Below, one piece after another: positions 1 to 10,899 of a stretch of DNA of 64,000 nt. The notes under the pieces were generated by a model. The model ran no database searches and was not told where the DNA came from. It worked only from the letters and a program-made list of their open reading frames with translations. The stretch comes from Tolypeutes matacus (Eukaryota > Chordata > Mammalia > Cingulata > Chlamyphoridae): positions 9,019,318 to 9,083,317 of the forward strand of contig JAKSZT010054568.1 in NCBI GenBank assembly GCA_026826555.1. Reading direction: 5' to 3'. The translations under genes were made by a program, and so were the position numbers. How positions within the stretch are numbered: the first letter of the stretch is position 1; every line of letters begins with the position of its first letter.

Positions 1-164
1 AGAGAAAAGATAGGCCAACTGCAGTAACTGTTACAGCTCCTTCCTAAAATCATCTCTTCTTCTAGTTTTCGCTTGTGTGTGCGTGTGCAATTCTCTTCAG
101 CTACCCTCTGTTTCTGTGCACACAATGTGCACTCACATGTTTTGGGGTAGAAACCAAGCCAACC

Positions 165-335
165 ACTATCACTTCCTGAGCGCCCACTGCTCACCAGGCT
201 GTAGAGACCCAACCTAACTCTAAGGCAGCTGCTATTATTTCACAGCTTAAAATGAGAAGCGGCTCCGAGCCCTGCAGTGCATTGCTCAAAGTCTGGATTC
301 CAGCATATCTGTGTGACTCCCAGAGCCAAACTCTT
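165..335 (-). repeat. MIR-like SINE, antisense
   Basis: The stretch reads as a decayed MIR in reverse. It has a 'gagcgcccactgct' start, a 'cagcttaaaatgagaagcggctc' type core, and ends in a degraded tRNA-like part with 'ctggattcca'. It is old and has no clear target duplication. The family call is from memory of the MIR consensus. Confidence 0.5.
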
Positions 336-539
336 TAGTGAAAGAACCACATGTAATAAATCAATTGATATGCTAATACATGGCAAAGATTTTTTGACGT
401 CTATTACAGAAAAAGGAAAATTCTAAGGGAATGCCAATAAAGGATCCAAGTGAGGAGAATAAAGCGTTTTCAGGGGTATGGTACCAAAATTGGCTTCTAA
501 GAAGTTTCTCCAACAACTGTGACTGAAACTTAAAAGCAT

Positions 540-1165
540 GGACTGGAATCCAGAAAACTTGGGCCGCAGTGGCAGTGTCACTCATCTTTCATCTCTGAGG
601 CCATAGGGAAGTCACGGAAGCCCATCTGAAAGTCGTTATCTTAGTTCTCTGGGACTGCCGCAGCAAAACACCACTAAGTGGGCTAACACGGCAGAAACGC
701 ATGGCCTCACAGCTCTGGAGGCTTAGAGTCCGAAACCACAGAGGCCGAGCTCCCCTGTGGTCTGCAGGGAATTAGCTACACCTCTCGCCCTGCTTCTGGC
801 AGTAGCATGCTGGCAGCCTGCCTCAGTTGTCCCTTGGCGTCCTCTCTTGGTTCTCTGTTTCCAACTTTCCTCTCTTATAAAGGCACCAGTCGTGGTGGAG
901 TAAAGGACCGCCCAGTTCCACTGTGACCTCATTTTCACTTGCCTAATTCCTTCTATCATCCCCCTATTGGTAAATAAGGTCACTTTTGGAGGTCCTGGTG
1001 AATAGAACTTCAACCTGTCTTTTGGGGTACACAGTTCAACACATACCAATCAGGTTCTGAACTGCAACGTAAACTCATCATGGCTGTCTCAGAGTTACTG
1101 CATTACATTTAAATAAGATGATACATGTAAAAATGCTTTGGCAACTGCAGATGTTACAGAAATGC
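540..1165 (+). repeat. MIR-like SINE, split by an LTR
   Basis: The left part (about 570-642) resembles the MIR core around the phrase 'gggaagtcac'. The right part (about 1075-1165) resembles the MIR 3' half ('aataagatgatacatgtaaa'). The LTR at 643-1048 lies between them, so a MIR was probably interrupted by the later insertion. Both halves are diverged. Confidence 0.4.
643..1048 (-). mobile_element. MLT1-like MaLR solo LTR, antisense
   Basis: Read in plus, it opens with a diverged 'cttagttctctgggactgc', then 'ctctggaggcttagagtcc', 'tcttataaaggcacc', 'aataaggtcac' and 'tcttttggggtacac', in the order expected of an antisense MLT1-type LTR. No internal region is attached, so it is a solo LTR. 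The minus-strand 108-codon frame at 723-1049 runs along it and is not a gene. Confidence 0.7.
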
Positions 1166-1199
1166 GCGTGTTTACTATCCTAATTATTCTATGGAGAGT

Positions 1200-3970
1200 A
1201 GTAGCACGCATATTATAAATCTTCCCCATGTTTCTTCCTGCTTTTCACAGTTTGAAACTGTGATTGTTTATTTCAGTGACTTAGCAAAAAGATAAAATAA
1301 TTCTCCTTGAAATATAGGAATCATTTCACAGCTCCATTTAAGTGCAACTGGGGTTTTCTCCCCGGCTGTGAAGTTTTGCACCATTTCTTCTGTAATTCAC
1401 TGCTGACTTGGACAGCAGACCTATTTTTCAGTGGGAGTTAACAAGCGCTTTTCCTTTAGAAGCATTTCCTGGAAGGGGAATCGTATCTTTCACATTTTCT
1501 CTCCCTGGTAATCTTTTTAGTTAGCCTTGGCTCAATAGCTGTGGAGAGTTTCTGGGTGCTCTGGGACTATATCCATTCTCACTCTTGGAAAAAAATGATT
1601 TAAGATCTCTGCTTTCAAAACTGCAGTCACCATGGGACTTCTCTGTCGGGAGAGAACCTTAGTGAGAATGAGCTCTGTGACTCATTGTGTAACATGGATT
1701 CCTGACCCCATGCGGCTTAAACCGCCTCAGAAATGAGCAGGTCGTCAAAAGGTTTGTTCAGAAAGAGATAGATATGTCTGGGAAAGACTCTCTCTCTTGC
1801 TCTCGCTCTAGACATCAAAATTTCCCCCTTTTCTGGGCTCTGACCATTGGGTAATTTGCACTGTATTTCCCACTTCGTGAGTATGGCTTTTCATCTAGTT
1901 CTTATTTTCTTTGTTCAGTTCCTGTTAGTTTTTATTTGGCTAGATCTTTTGCCTAATAAAATTTGTCATGGAGTTTTCTCATCTCCTCTTCCACTGGATC
2001 ATCCAAGAAACTGTGTGCTGTGCTGCTGAGTGAATTCTTACCATTTTACTGGTGGGCAAACCGCGCCTCCAAATCAGTAAGGGACTTGGACAAGGTCTCA
2101 CAACTCTCTACTCACAAAGCCAAGCCTAGAAGGTTGCCGGGGCGTCTCCCATCTCCGCCCGTGCTCGCCTTTCCTTTAAACACAGGCCGTTTTCTCTGCC
2201 GCACCTGGGGCATGCAGAGGACTCTGCAGCCACTGGACCATGTTGGGGCAAGTGAGAATGACACGGAGTTGATGCCTGAGAGCATTTCTCTCTGGATGGA
2301 TCTAAAAGTATCAATCCTGAGCCACGGGACCAGCATGCTTTCTCTTATGATCAAGAGCTCTGTTTATTTCATTTCACGGGGTCCTATTTCTAGAACAAGG
2401 GTCAGACCATTGTAATGCCCCTTCCTCATTTACTGCTGGCATCTGTGAGCTGACACGTTACCTGCTATTAGTCTAGTGGAGCGAAACGAGCACACCCGCC
2501 CCTCAGCAGTGTCATCACGCGCCCTGTGCTAGTGACAAAGAGCTTGGCGCCCGTGCACCATGGTCGTGCCTCTGAGGTTTGGCGGCCCACTGTGTTCTTG
2601 TCTCTACACACTGTCCCATCTACTCCACTTTTTCTGTATCTAATGAGCCTTGAACTAAGAGACCAAGTGGCCAAAGGAAACCTTTTTTAACCCCAAGGAC
2701 AAGTCTCCTGTCAGAATCTGCATGTAGTGTGATAATTCAAGACTTTGGGAATTGACTCAGGCTGCCCATCATTTACCAGGACCTTCAGTCCCACCATACA
2801 TCCTGTAGACATTTACCCCAAAAAGCTCCCAGATAGCCTGCACCCTTCCTGGCAGCTAAGGTGACACCCAGAAGGAGGGGCAAAGGAACAATGGACTTTG
2901 AGCAGGAGGCCCCCCCTCCCCCACCTCACAACTTCTGGTCTCCCTTCGTTCCTGACAGCTCTCAACCCACAGAGACCACATAGAACCATTTCAGGAGCTT
3001 GCAAACGAGTCACCCAATCCTCGTCATACTGTCTTCCATGCGCCTGGGAGTCTCAATAGTATATCTGCAATTGGAGTCCTTGATACAGACATATGCATCC
3101 CATTATTCCTCAAAACAGGCAAACTAAAGTCAAATAGTGAGCTGGGCTAGAGAGACTTGCTATAATTGGACATAACTTAAGAATAAACAAGCTTTGAATG
3201 AAGATCTGAGGGACTTTCTCAGTAGTAAAACGTACTAGGCTGTAATCTGAGTACTTTTTGAAGTTTATTTTAATCTATTAAAAATGCATAAACATCCCTT
3301 CTGGTTTTTGTGCATATGGGCTTTGTTCAGGGTCGATAGTCTCTTATGGCAAGCATAGGATGACTTCGCTCTTGACAAAATTGGGGACTTTGATTTTAAG
3401 TTTAAAAGCTTGTTTGCTCCTGGTCTTAAACATCACGTCTCAGGACACAAGCCTGGCGCTGGAGGCTGCTCTGTCCTAGGACCAGGCTCGGTAACCTCTA
3501 CCGCTCATGGCAGCTAAGGAAACAGCTGTATCTGCCTGGACTTCTCCACTTTTTGTGTGAAATATGGGAGGAAGGCAGGCTGGAGTGACTTCCCTCACAA
3601 ACCCCCCCCCCATCCGTCAGCCCCCTGGGCTGTGCCCCCAAACTCCCTTCTCAGTCCTGCTTTGTACACCCCTCACATCGCAATGGAGTTAATTTTTCGA
3701 GTCTAGGGTTCTGGGTTCCTGGTGGGTAGGACGTTCCCTCTTTCATCTCTGTCTCCAGAGCCAGCGTAAAACGTTTCCCCTAGTGTCATTGGAATGAAAC
3801 TAAACTTGCTCAGCGTGAACTAGAGAAGGACGCTTGCTTCACGTCAGATGCCCCTGAGGGCAGGCCACAAAGTGGACCCACCCCCCTGAAGTGTGACGTG
3901 TCATGGAAGGACCGCACGACTGCTCAGAAGATGTGCCCTCAGACACAGCTGACATCCAGCCCATGCTCTC
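1200..3970. other. Unassigned intergenic sequence
   Basis: I recognise no gene here. There is a possible short antisense MIR remnant at about 2036-2106. Overlapping open frames at 1963-2415 (plus) and 2112-2354 (minus) look like chance frames: neither shows a domain or splice context. Short C runs occur at 2910 and 3602. Confidence 0.5.
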
Positions 3971-4004
3971 CTCAACGTGTGTTTAGTGAAAACGTGCCCC
4001 TCGC

Positions 4005-4115
4005 CGGCTGGCCCTGAGCCTCAGTTTCCTCAAATGAGGACTGAGATAAAAATACCCATCTTCTAGCATATTGTGAGATCAAATGGGAAGTGCTGGGAGA
4101 AACATCTAGGCTAGC
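4005..4115 (+). repeat. MIR-like SINE fragment
   Basis: The phrase 'gagcctcagtttcctcaaat' followed by 'aaaaatacccatcttctagc' and 'tgagatcaaatgggaa' matches the conserved MIR core in the sense direction. Confidence 0.65.
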
Positions 4116-4394
4116 TTCCTTTCTTCTGAGACAGGAGGCGTGATTGGTAAGAGACCCATCTGGGGAGACGCGTTTTACCAGTGCAAGTGGTCGCGCTGCT
4201 CCTGCGTTTCTCTGTGTATATCCAGTCACAGGTCAGGTCTTCTCTGCTACCTGCTGGCACCTGGGCAAATCACCTGGTCATGACCCACATTTCAGAAGCA
4301 GCTCTCTTGCGGATGAGTGGTTTGGAGAACCAGGCCTGTTGTACTTGCCATTGAAGATGGTTTAATAAGTGTACTTGGGCTCGGTTTTTCACAA

Positions 4395-4515
4395 CCAACT
4401 CCTCCTCCCTTCCTTCCCTTCCTTCTTTCTTCCTCCCTCCCTTCCTTCCCTCCTTTTGTCTTTCTCTTCCTTCTTCTTTCTCTCACATTTTTTTCTCCCT
4501 TTCTTCCTTCAGAAA
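4395..4515. repeat. Polypyrimidine (TTCC/CTTT) tract
   Basis: About 120 bases are almost purely C and T in irregular TTCC, CTCC and TCTT units. This explains the serine/leucine/phenylalanine-rich plus frames and lysine/glutamate/arginine-rich minus frames there. It is a simple-sequence region, not coding. Confidence 0.9.
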
Positions 4516-4599
4516 AATCTGAAATTAAGGCTTGAGATAGAAATATGTTTCCAACCATAAGGAAAATGTGTATGCTTCCATTTACTAACAAAGTTTTTT

Positions 4600-5620
4600 A
4601 AAAACATTTTTCCTAGTTCTCAAGGATATATGCCATGTGGAAGCTGTATAGTGTTAATGATTATACAATTTAAGTAGCATACAGTTTATGCTTCTTTAAA
4701 GTATGGATTTGATTATTAGGAAAACTGAAATGACTCTAAACGCTGCTATCAGTTGTACAAGAAAATCTTGTGCAATAATTTCGTAAAATATCATTTGTGG
4801 TGACAATTAAAACAGATCATACCTGTCTGAAGGAAAATCTCAGAAGGCTTTTGCAAGTAAAAATATTAGCTAGGAGCTAAAAAATTAACAGTACAATGAA
4901 CTGACAAAAAATCCTTGAGACTGACTCCAAGGTCAGCTTCAGAATTAACTTGGAAGTGAATTTGACATCAAAGGGAAAATACCATGATGCCTAATTCCAC
5001 AGATGCTCTATTGCAAATGAAATATAAGTAGGCGAGTTAAAAGGCATGTCAGGGAGTGGCTTGAACAATAAACTTTAGTTCGCTGGGAAGAAACACATGA
5101 GCAACTGATTGAAGATCTAAAGCTAAACTAGGACAAATTTATGGACGTCAAAGATTTGGTTGTTTTACAGAATTGTCTATTTTATTTTGAAAGATGGAAT
5201 TTGCAAAACATACTAATATTTCAAGTATTAGGAGGCAAAATAATTAGTGAAGAAATTTAACTTTCAACAAGATTTGTGAGATTTTGCACTTTTGGCCAAA
5301 CCGAGGATAGACCAAATTGTGGTGGTACAGCAGTCACTCTATGGTCAGAAAACGCAGCCTCAGGCCCTGCTGGCAGTTAGAGGTTGGCTCCTGTATCATA
5401 GGCTCTTATCAACAACACGTTTTGTTTACAAAACACCATCTCCATCAACCACTCTATAATGAATTAGGAATAATTTTGAAAGCCAGTTCTATCCCAGCAA
5501 TATAGACTGGCTCGGCAAAGGAGAGGTATTGGGAGATTTGCTGGACTCGGTAGTGAATGTTTTTTCCTTAAGGATAAATGATAAAGATATGATGAAATGG
5601 ATTAATTTATTTTTCATCTT
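4600..5620. other. Unassigned AT-rich sequence
   Basis: AT-rich sequence with many stops in all frames. Some phrases around 5100-5300 (such as 'aaagatggaatttgcaaaac') could be an old mariner or LINE remnant, but I cannot place them. No gene is supported. Confidence 0.4.
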
Positions 5621-5624
5621 AGTG

Positions 5625-6005
5625 ATCATGCAGAAAGTACAGTGCTCCCATATATTGCCCCCCTACCCTGCCCCCTGCATGCACTTACATACTTTTTCTT
5701 ATTACAAACGCTTGTGGTACATTTGTTATAATTGATGAAAACAATTGTTCTATAATTACATTATTAACTGTACTCCATAATTTACATTAGGGTTCACACT
5801 TTGTACTATATAGTTCTATTTTTTGGGTTTTTTAAAATTCTGGTAACATTTATACAATATAAAATTTTCCATTTTAACCACTTCCAGGCGCTAATTGCAG
5901 TCACAATCTTGTGCTCCATCATGGATAAACCTTGAAGACATCGTGTTGAGAGAAGTAAGTCAGAAACAAAAGAATAAATATTGCATGATCTCACTTATAA
6001 GCTAG
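5625..6005 (-). mobile_element. Short 5'-inverted L1 insertion
   Basis: About 5625-5915 is an L1 3' end read antisense. It has the same landmarks as 34430-34703 and 50165-50560, such as 'ggtacatttgttataattga' and 'ccataatttacatta'. From about 5918 the sequence switches to the sense strand of the ORF2 C-terminal end (aaccttgaagacatcgtg, then 'atattgcatgatctcactta'). On the minus strand this is an inverted 5' piece followed by a normal 3' end, the arrangement produced by twin priming. No clear target duplication was found. Confidence 0.7.
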
Positions 6006-6434
6006 TCACTTTTAATCAACAACTCCAAAGAGAAATTGTCAGTGCTTTTACTGTACATAAAAAGGAGCTGCGATAAAAATGGTGTCTGAGACTTGGATGA
6101 AGATATTTGATTTGGAGGACCCTGAGTATTTTGAGATGCTTAATTCATTTACATGTGATTCAAATTAGAGTATTAATGATAAACACAGAAGTGATTTTTC
6201 ACTAAAATTATCTTTTGGTGTACCTTTTCCTCTTGTAGTAAAGGAAGAAAGGAAGCTAGCTCATGAATTTTTTTAAAAAGGCAACATATCTGAATCACAA
6301 AAGATTTGACTTCTCAATTTAAAAAATAGACTAAGATTTCCACCAAGGTGTCTGCAAACTTTGCATCATGGGCTCTCTTTACAGCATTATGAACTTCACC
6401 TCTCACTAAGGACTGGGAATAAAAAATGAAATGC

Positions 6435-6614
6435 TGGGAAGCAGATGTGGCTCAAGCGATTGGGCTTCCACCTACCACATGGGAGGTCCCGGGTTTGGTT
6501 TCTGGTGACGAGCAGACACAGAGAGCACACAGCAAATGGACACAGAGAGCAGACAGCGACCACAAACAATGAGGGGAGAGGAATAAATAAATAAAATAAA
6601 CTTAAAAAGAAAAA
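6435..6614 (+). mobile_element. DAS-type tRNA-derived SINE
   Basis: The head 'aagcagatgtggctcaagcg' and the B-box-like 'gggtttggtttct' are tRNA-derived. An internal AGACACAGAGAGC-type unit repeats, and the tail is an A-rich 'aataaataaataaaat' run. The 7-bp motif gaaatgc stands on both sides (6428-6434 and 6615-6621) within slightly longer A-rich flanks, consistent with a target duplication. DAS-SINEs are characteristic of armadillos, so this is a main clue to the organism. Confidence 0.85.
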
Positions 6615-7029
6615 GAAATGCCGTCATTTTTATCCACACATAGATGTGAGTCTGGGTTTATGAATCATTGGAAGAAAGAAAAACAAAAAGAGGAAAATTG
6701 CCTAATAATAAATCTGGTGCATGTTTCTGTTCTCTCTGAAATTCAGCATCATCTACCTGTTAATGCACAAAACATATGTTCAACTTTCTTTCATTCCAAA
6801 TAATCAGCTTGAAACATCATTTTTCATACTGAAGCAAATATTGAATATCTATAGCAAAAAGCCTATAAAGTTACACACCAAATTAGAATGTGGAGGGTGG
6901 GGTTATAAAAATGCATATTTATTTACTACTCAATGCAAGTTCATATTTGAAATTTTTGTTACCAGGGCATATCAATTTTATGGTGAAAATTTTCAGCTAT
7001 ATACATATAGGAAGAGTTTTTGAAATCCA

Positions 7030-7790
7030 CATGATTTTTAAACATAAAGTATGAATAATCAATCATAATAGCAAATATGCACAAGTTTAAAAAAGGTTAG
7101 TTAGGATGTTCACTCAGGCTGCAATGTTATTTTTTTCTATTTGTTTTCTTCCATTTTTGAAGGAACCTGATTGCAAAATTTGAGGATACTTTAATATGCC
7201 ATGCTGACTTTAATCAAAGATGTATTAAGGGTGTATATGCCATGTTGCTGAGTGGGGTTGGTCAATTGCATTGGCAAATTAAAAAATAAAAAGATCTTAC
7301 TTTCCTAAATCCTTCTATATTACCCTTTTCTATTTTCTGCCTCCCACTGAGCCTGTACCCAACCAGCATCATCCCCGTACCCTGTTCAGAGCTACTTCCT
7401 CTCATTCAAACCAGGACTCTAGTCATTTTCAGATGCATGTCCTTTAGCCTTCACCTTCTCAATCGGTCCTGTTTCTTCTAGGGCATTATCTCTAACTGAA
7501 AAGCCTCCCATGGTTCAGAGACAAGAGGGACATGTGCATGCCTCACCTGTCTCTTTAGAGGACATGCAAAGGGAAGTTTTATAAAACCCTCACATGCAAG
7601 CAGCTAATATAAATACATGGATTGACAAATTTAATCTGATATCTAGTGTTGTTCTATGGGGAATAAAAGAAATGGGATACACATTAACGCTCTTAGAGCC
7701 AAGATGGCTAGTTATCCCGCAATATCCGTTCTTCCCCTTCTTCCTTAGTAATAGAACCCTCATATTTTCTCTGGACATATGACCATTTAG
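7030..7790. other. Unassigned sequence
   Basis: No gene is recognised. Around 7320-7510 a C/T-rich stretch ('gagctacttcctctcattc') has the feel of an L2 3' region but is too diverged to call. The minus 88-codon and plus 62-codon frames at about 7590 overlap each other and show no domain. Confidence 0.35.
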
Positions 7791-7799
7791 AATTAAGAG

Positions 7800-8110
7800 G
7801 GCATCTTCCAGCCTCCTTTGGATTAATATATGTCTGTATGACAAACTTATGGTCAAGGTAATGTAAGGGGAAGGGATAGTTCTAACTTCTCTTTCAACTC
7901 ACTGTCCTATAGGCGTAATAGCCAGAGATGGGGCAGCCTCTTGGATGAAGAGGTGAACTTGGCAATGGCAGTTACATGGTAGAGCTGTAAACTGAAGGGT
8001 CAAGACCCCCAACACAACGAAGCACCAATGCTGCCATAGATGACCCACACAGAGAAATAAAAGTCTGTGTTATTTAAAACAACTATTTTTGGTTTAATTT
8101 AAACAGTCAT
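7800..8110 (+). repeat. Possible old LTR 3' half
   Basis: The region begins 'tcttccagcctcctttgga' and ends with 'gagaaataaaagtctgtgtt' plus a T-rich stretch. This layout recalls old mammalian LTRs with a late AATAAA signal. The family is not identified and the 5' limit is uncertain. Confidence 0.3.
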
Positions 8111-8718
8111 CTAAAATAACTTATAAATTTGTTAGAAAACAAATGTTATCCAAAGCATTTTGGGCACAATCCATTTTGAGGCTTCTTTTTGTTCACTGAC
8201 ACCTTACGTGAAGCCATTGGCTACGGCAGTGCTTTTATCCTGTTTCTGTTCCAGGGGCTTCCCGGGGAGACACCTACAGCTGCAGCTCCACATTCTGGGC
8301 TGTTACTCCCCAGTCTACTGTTTCTCTCCTATACCCTGGCCGGTGCGCTCTCTCTGCCTCGGTGGGTGCCATCTTCCTTCAGCACAGCACAGTCTAGTGG
8401 AACACCGAGCTGACTCGGTCAGACGGAACGAGGGGCCAGTCCCTACCTGGCTGTGCATTGGTGTTGGCAACTCACTTTCTCTCTCGTGAGTTATAAATAA
8501 AAACTACACTGCCTTCGTGACAGGACTTTTATGAGCACGTAACGGGATGATGTGCCTTCCAAAATGTGTAGCTTTCTCTACTTTACCATAGCATGCAATG
8601 CAGATCTGTGCAATTTAAAGAGCTGTATATCTCCTCATCCTTTTAAACATCTGCTCCAATATTTATTAAATTTATTAAAAGTAAATATAAACTATTTGTA
8701 CATGCAGATAAAGACATA

Positions 8719-8735
8719 GTATATATATATATATA
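8719..8735. repeat. (TA)n microsatellite
   Basis: Short uninterrupted AT alternation, within AT-rich sequence. Confidence 0.85.
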
Positions 8736-8949
8736 CTGTTTTGCTTATATATGTTATGAAGCAAAACAAAGAAACCCCTACAGACATATCACATAAAGAC
8801 CAAGAACATCACCAATATTCCAATATTCCAGAAGCTAACCCTGTGTTTCTTCTCCACCCGATCCCTCGTCTCTCTCCAGAGGAAACCACTACTGTGAATT
8901 TTGTATTTATCATTCTCAGATTGCTTTTATTTTTCAAAAGAATTTTGTT

Positions 8950-10450
8950 TTTCATGCTATAGCTCCTAAACAATTTCTTTTTTTGTTTAGGTTATTTTGA
9001 GTTTTATATAAAGAGTCTTTGTATGGGTTTTCTTTGTGTGTATGTGTGTGTTTGAATATTGTGTTTCTAAAATTCATCCGTGTTGCGTGTGGCCATAATT
9101 CGTTATCATTGCTATCATATGTAACCTGGCTCAGTGTAGAGTCGGCAGCATAAAGGTCCTTTCACTGATGGAGATTCAGGTAGTTTCTAGTGTCTGGCTG
9201 TTGTTTGCTTTGTGTTGTGTTGTGTCCTATTACAGAACAAGCTCCTGTGAATGCTCTCCTGTGTGTCTCCTAGTGCACATGGATAGGAGCTTCTCTAGGA
9301 CGCTTAGTCAGAAATAAAATCGCTGCTGTAGGATGATTGCTTCCCAAAGTACTTCACCCCTTTCTGCTCCTTTGAGTAACTATATGAATGTCCATTAGTC
9401 AGCAACCTTTCTAGCGCTTGACTTAGCAGGTGCCTCAATTTTAATCAATGTAGTGAGGGAATCAGTGTCTCCTGGGGTTCATTTGTATTTCTCAGATTAA
9501 TAATGAGGCCGTGCATCGTTTCATAATTAATTTTTGTTTCCTGTGAGAAGGTTAATCATGTCTTTTGGTTATGTTTTCTCTTGTAGTATCCTTTCCTTGG
9601 TGATAAGACAATTTTTCTAAAAAATATATTTTTAGTACTATATTTTTCCAGTTATGTGTGCAAATGTCTTCTCCCAATTTAGCTTCCTTTCATCCTCCTT
9701 TGGGGAACATAAGATTTCAATTTTAAGATAATTTAACTTAATCTTTTCTTTAATGTTGTTATTTTGTGTGTGTTATTTTAGAAATCCCTACTTTTTAAAC
9801 TACCCTGCAATGATAATACCCTATATAGCTTTCTAAAATTTTAAGTTGGCCCTTTCAAGTTTAAATCATTCTACCTGGAATTTATTTGTACATTTGGAGA
9901 GGTAGGAATATAATTTCAATTTTTTTCTTGTTTATTTAGATAATTGTTCAAGCAATATTCATAGACTAGTCCATCTTTTCCAAACTGCTCAGCAAAATAC
10001 CTTTTGTGTGATATATCCATGAAATTTTGGCTGTGACTCTGAGCTCATTATTTTGTTTCTTAAATCAATTTTATTACTATGTTAAAACCACTGTGTTTTT
10101 TACTAAATATTTTAAACACACTTTGTTCCCTTATAGGGCAGTGTTCATCACGCTGTAAGGACTGCCTTAGACCTTCTTGGGTTTTGTGTCACACATAAAT
10201 TTTATAATATTTACCATATTACTTATAGAACCACTGGTTTAAGCCTACCCAACAATAACAAAAAAAGTGTTGTGATTTTAACTGGAATTTCATGAAACAA
10301 ATATAAAACTTGAGGGGAATTGATAACTTGCTGAACTCTCTCATAAATTATAGTTTTTGTAGATTACTTAATATTTTCTATGTCAAGAATCATATCATCT
10401 AAAAATTATTGAGGGCTTACTTTTTTCCTTTCCAGTTTTATTTCTTTTCC
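8950..10450 (-). mobile_element. Old LINE-1/HAL1-like sequence, antisense
   Basis: Phrases typical of antisense old L1 occur in order: 'aaaattcatccgtgttgcg' (9069), 'gatggagattcaggtagtttc', 'ttgagtaactatatgaatg', 'aatgaggccgtgcatcgttt', 'gcaaatgtcttctcccaatt' and 'tacttttttcctttccagtt' (10420). All frames are closed. The limits are approximate, and the HAL1 versus L1M assignment needs a library search. Confidence 0.65.
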
Positions 10451-10899
10451 TTTCCCTACACTTAGTAGCTGCAATAGCAGACTTCTTTGACTTGACCTTA
10501 ATTGTAAAAAGAATGCTTTTGTGTTTTTCCCAAAGGAATGCTATTTCCTTCTGGCTATTGAGTACTAATTTGGATCAGACCAGTGTCCTCCCACTGAGAT
10601 CAACAAATAAATCTGAGCAAAAATATTACAAAAACCTGTTTTCAAGCAATGAAGCATTGCCAAGGCAGAAAAGATTTGGAGTCCAAAATCCCCGAGGGAA
10701 CAGAATCCCAGCGAGCTGAGTCCAACACTTAGTGCTGCCCTTACCTTGAGGCACTGGCCGATTCTACAGAGGCCGCTGAAAAGCCAGCCAGAGCTTCTGG
10801 CCATTACACAAGACCGAAAGGAAATAAATGACGTCTGGCCTGCCAAGTAGATGTTGCTGAAGCACATTAGGCTTTCAGGTGGGACTCTTCGTGGGTTAT

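Noticed and set aside
4292..4591. Lys/Glu/Arg-rich 99-codon minus frame
   Set aside because: It arises from the polypyrimidine simple repeat.
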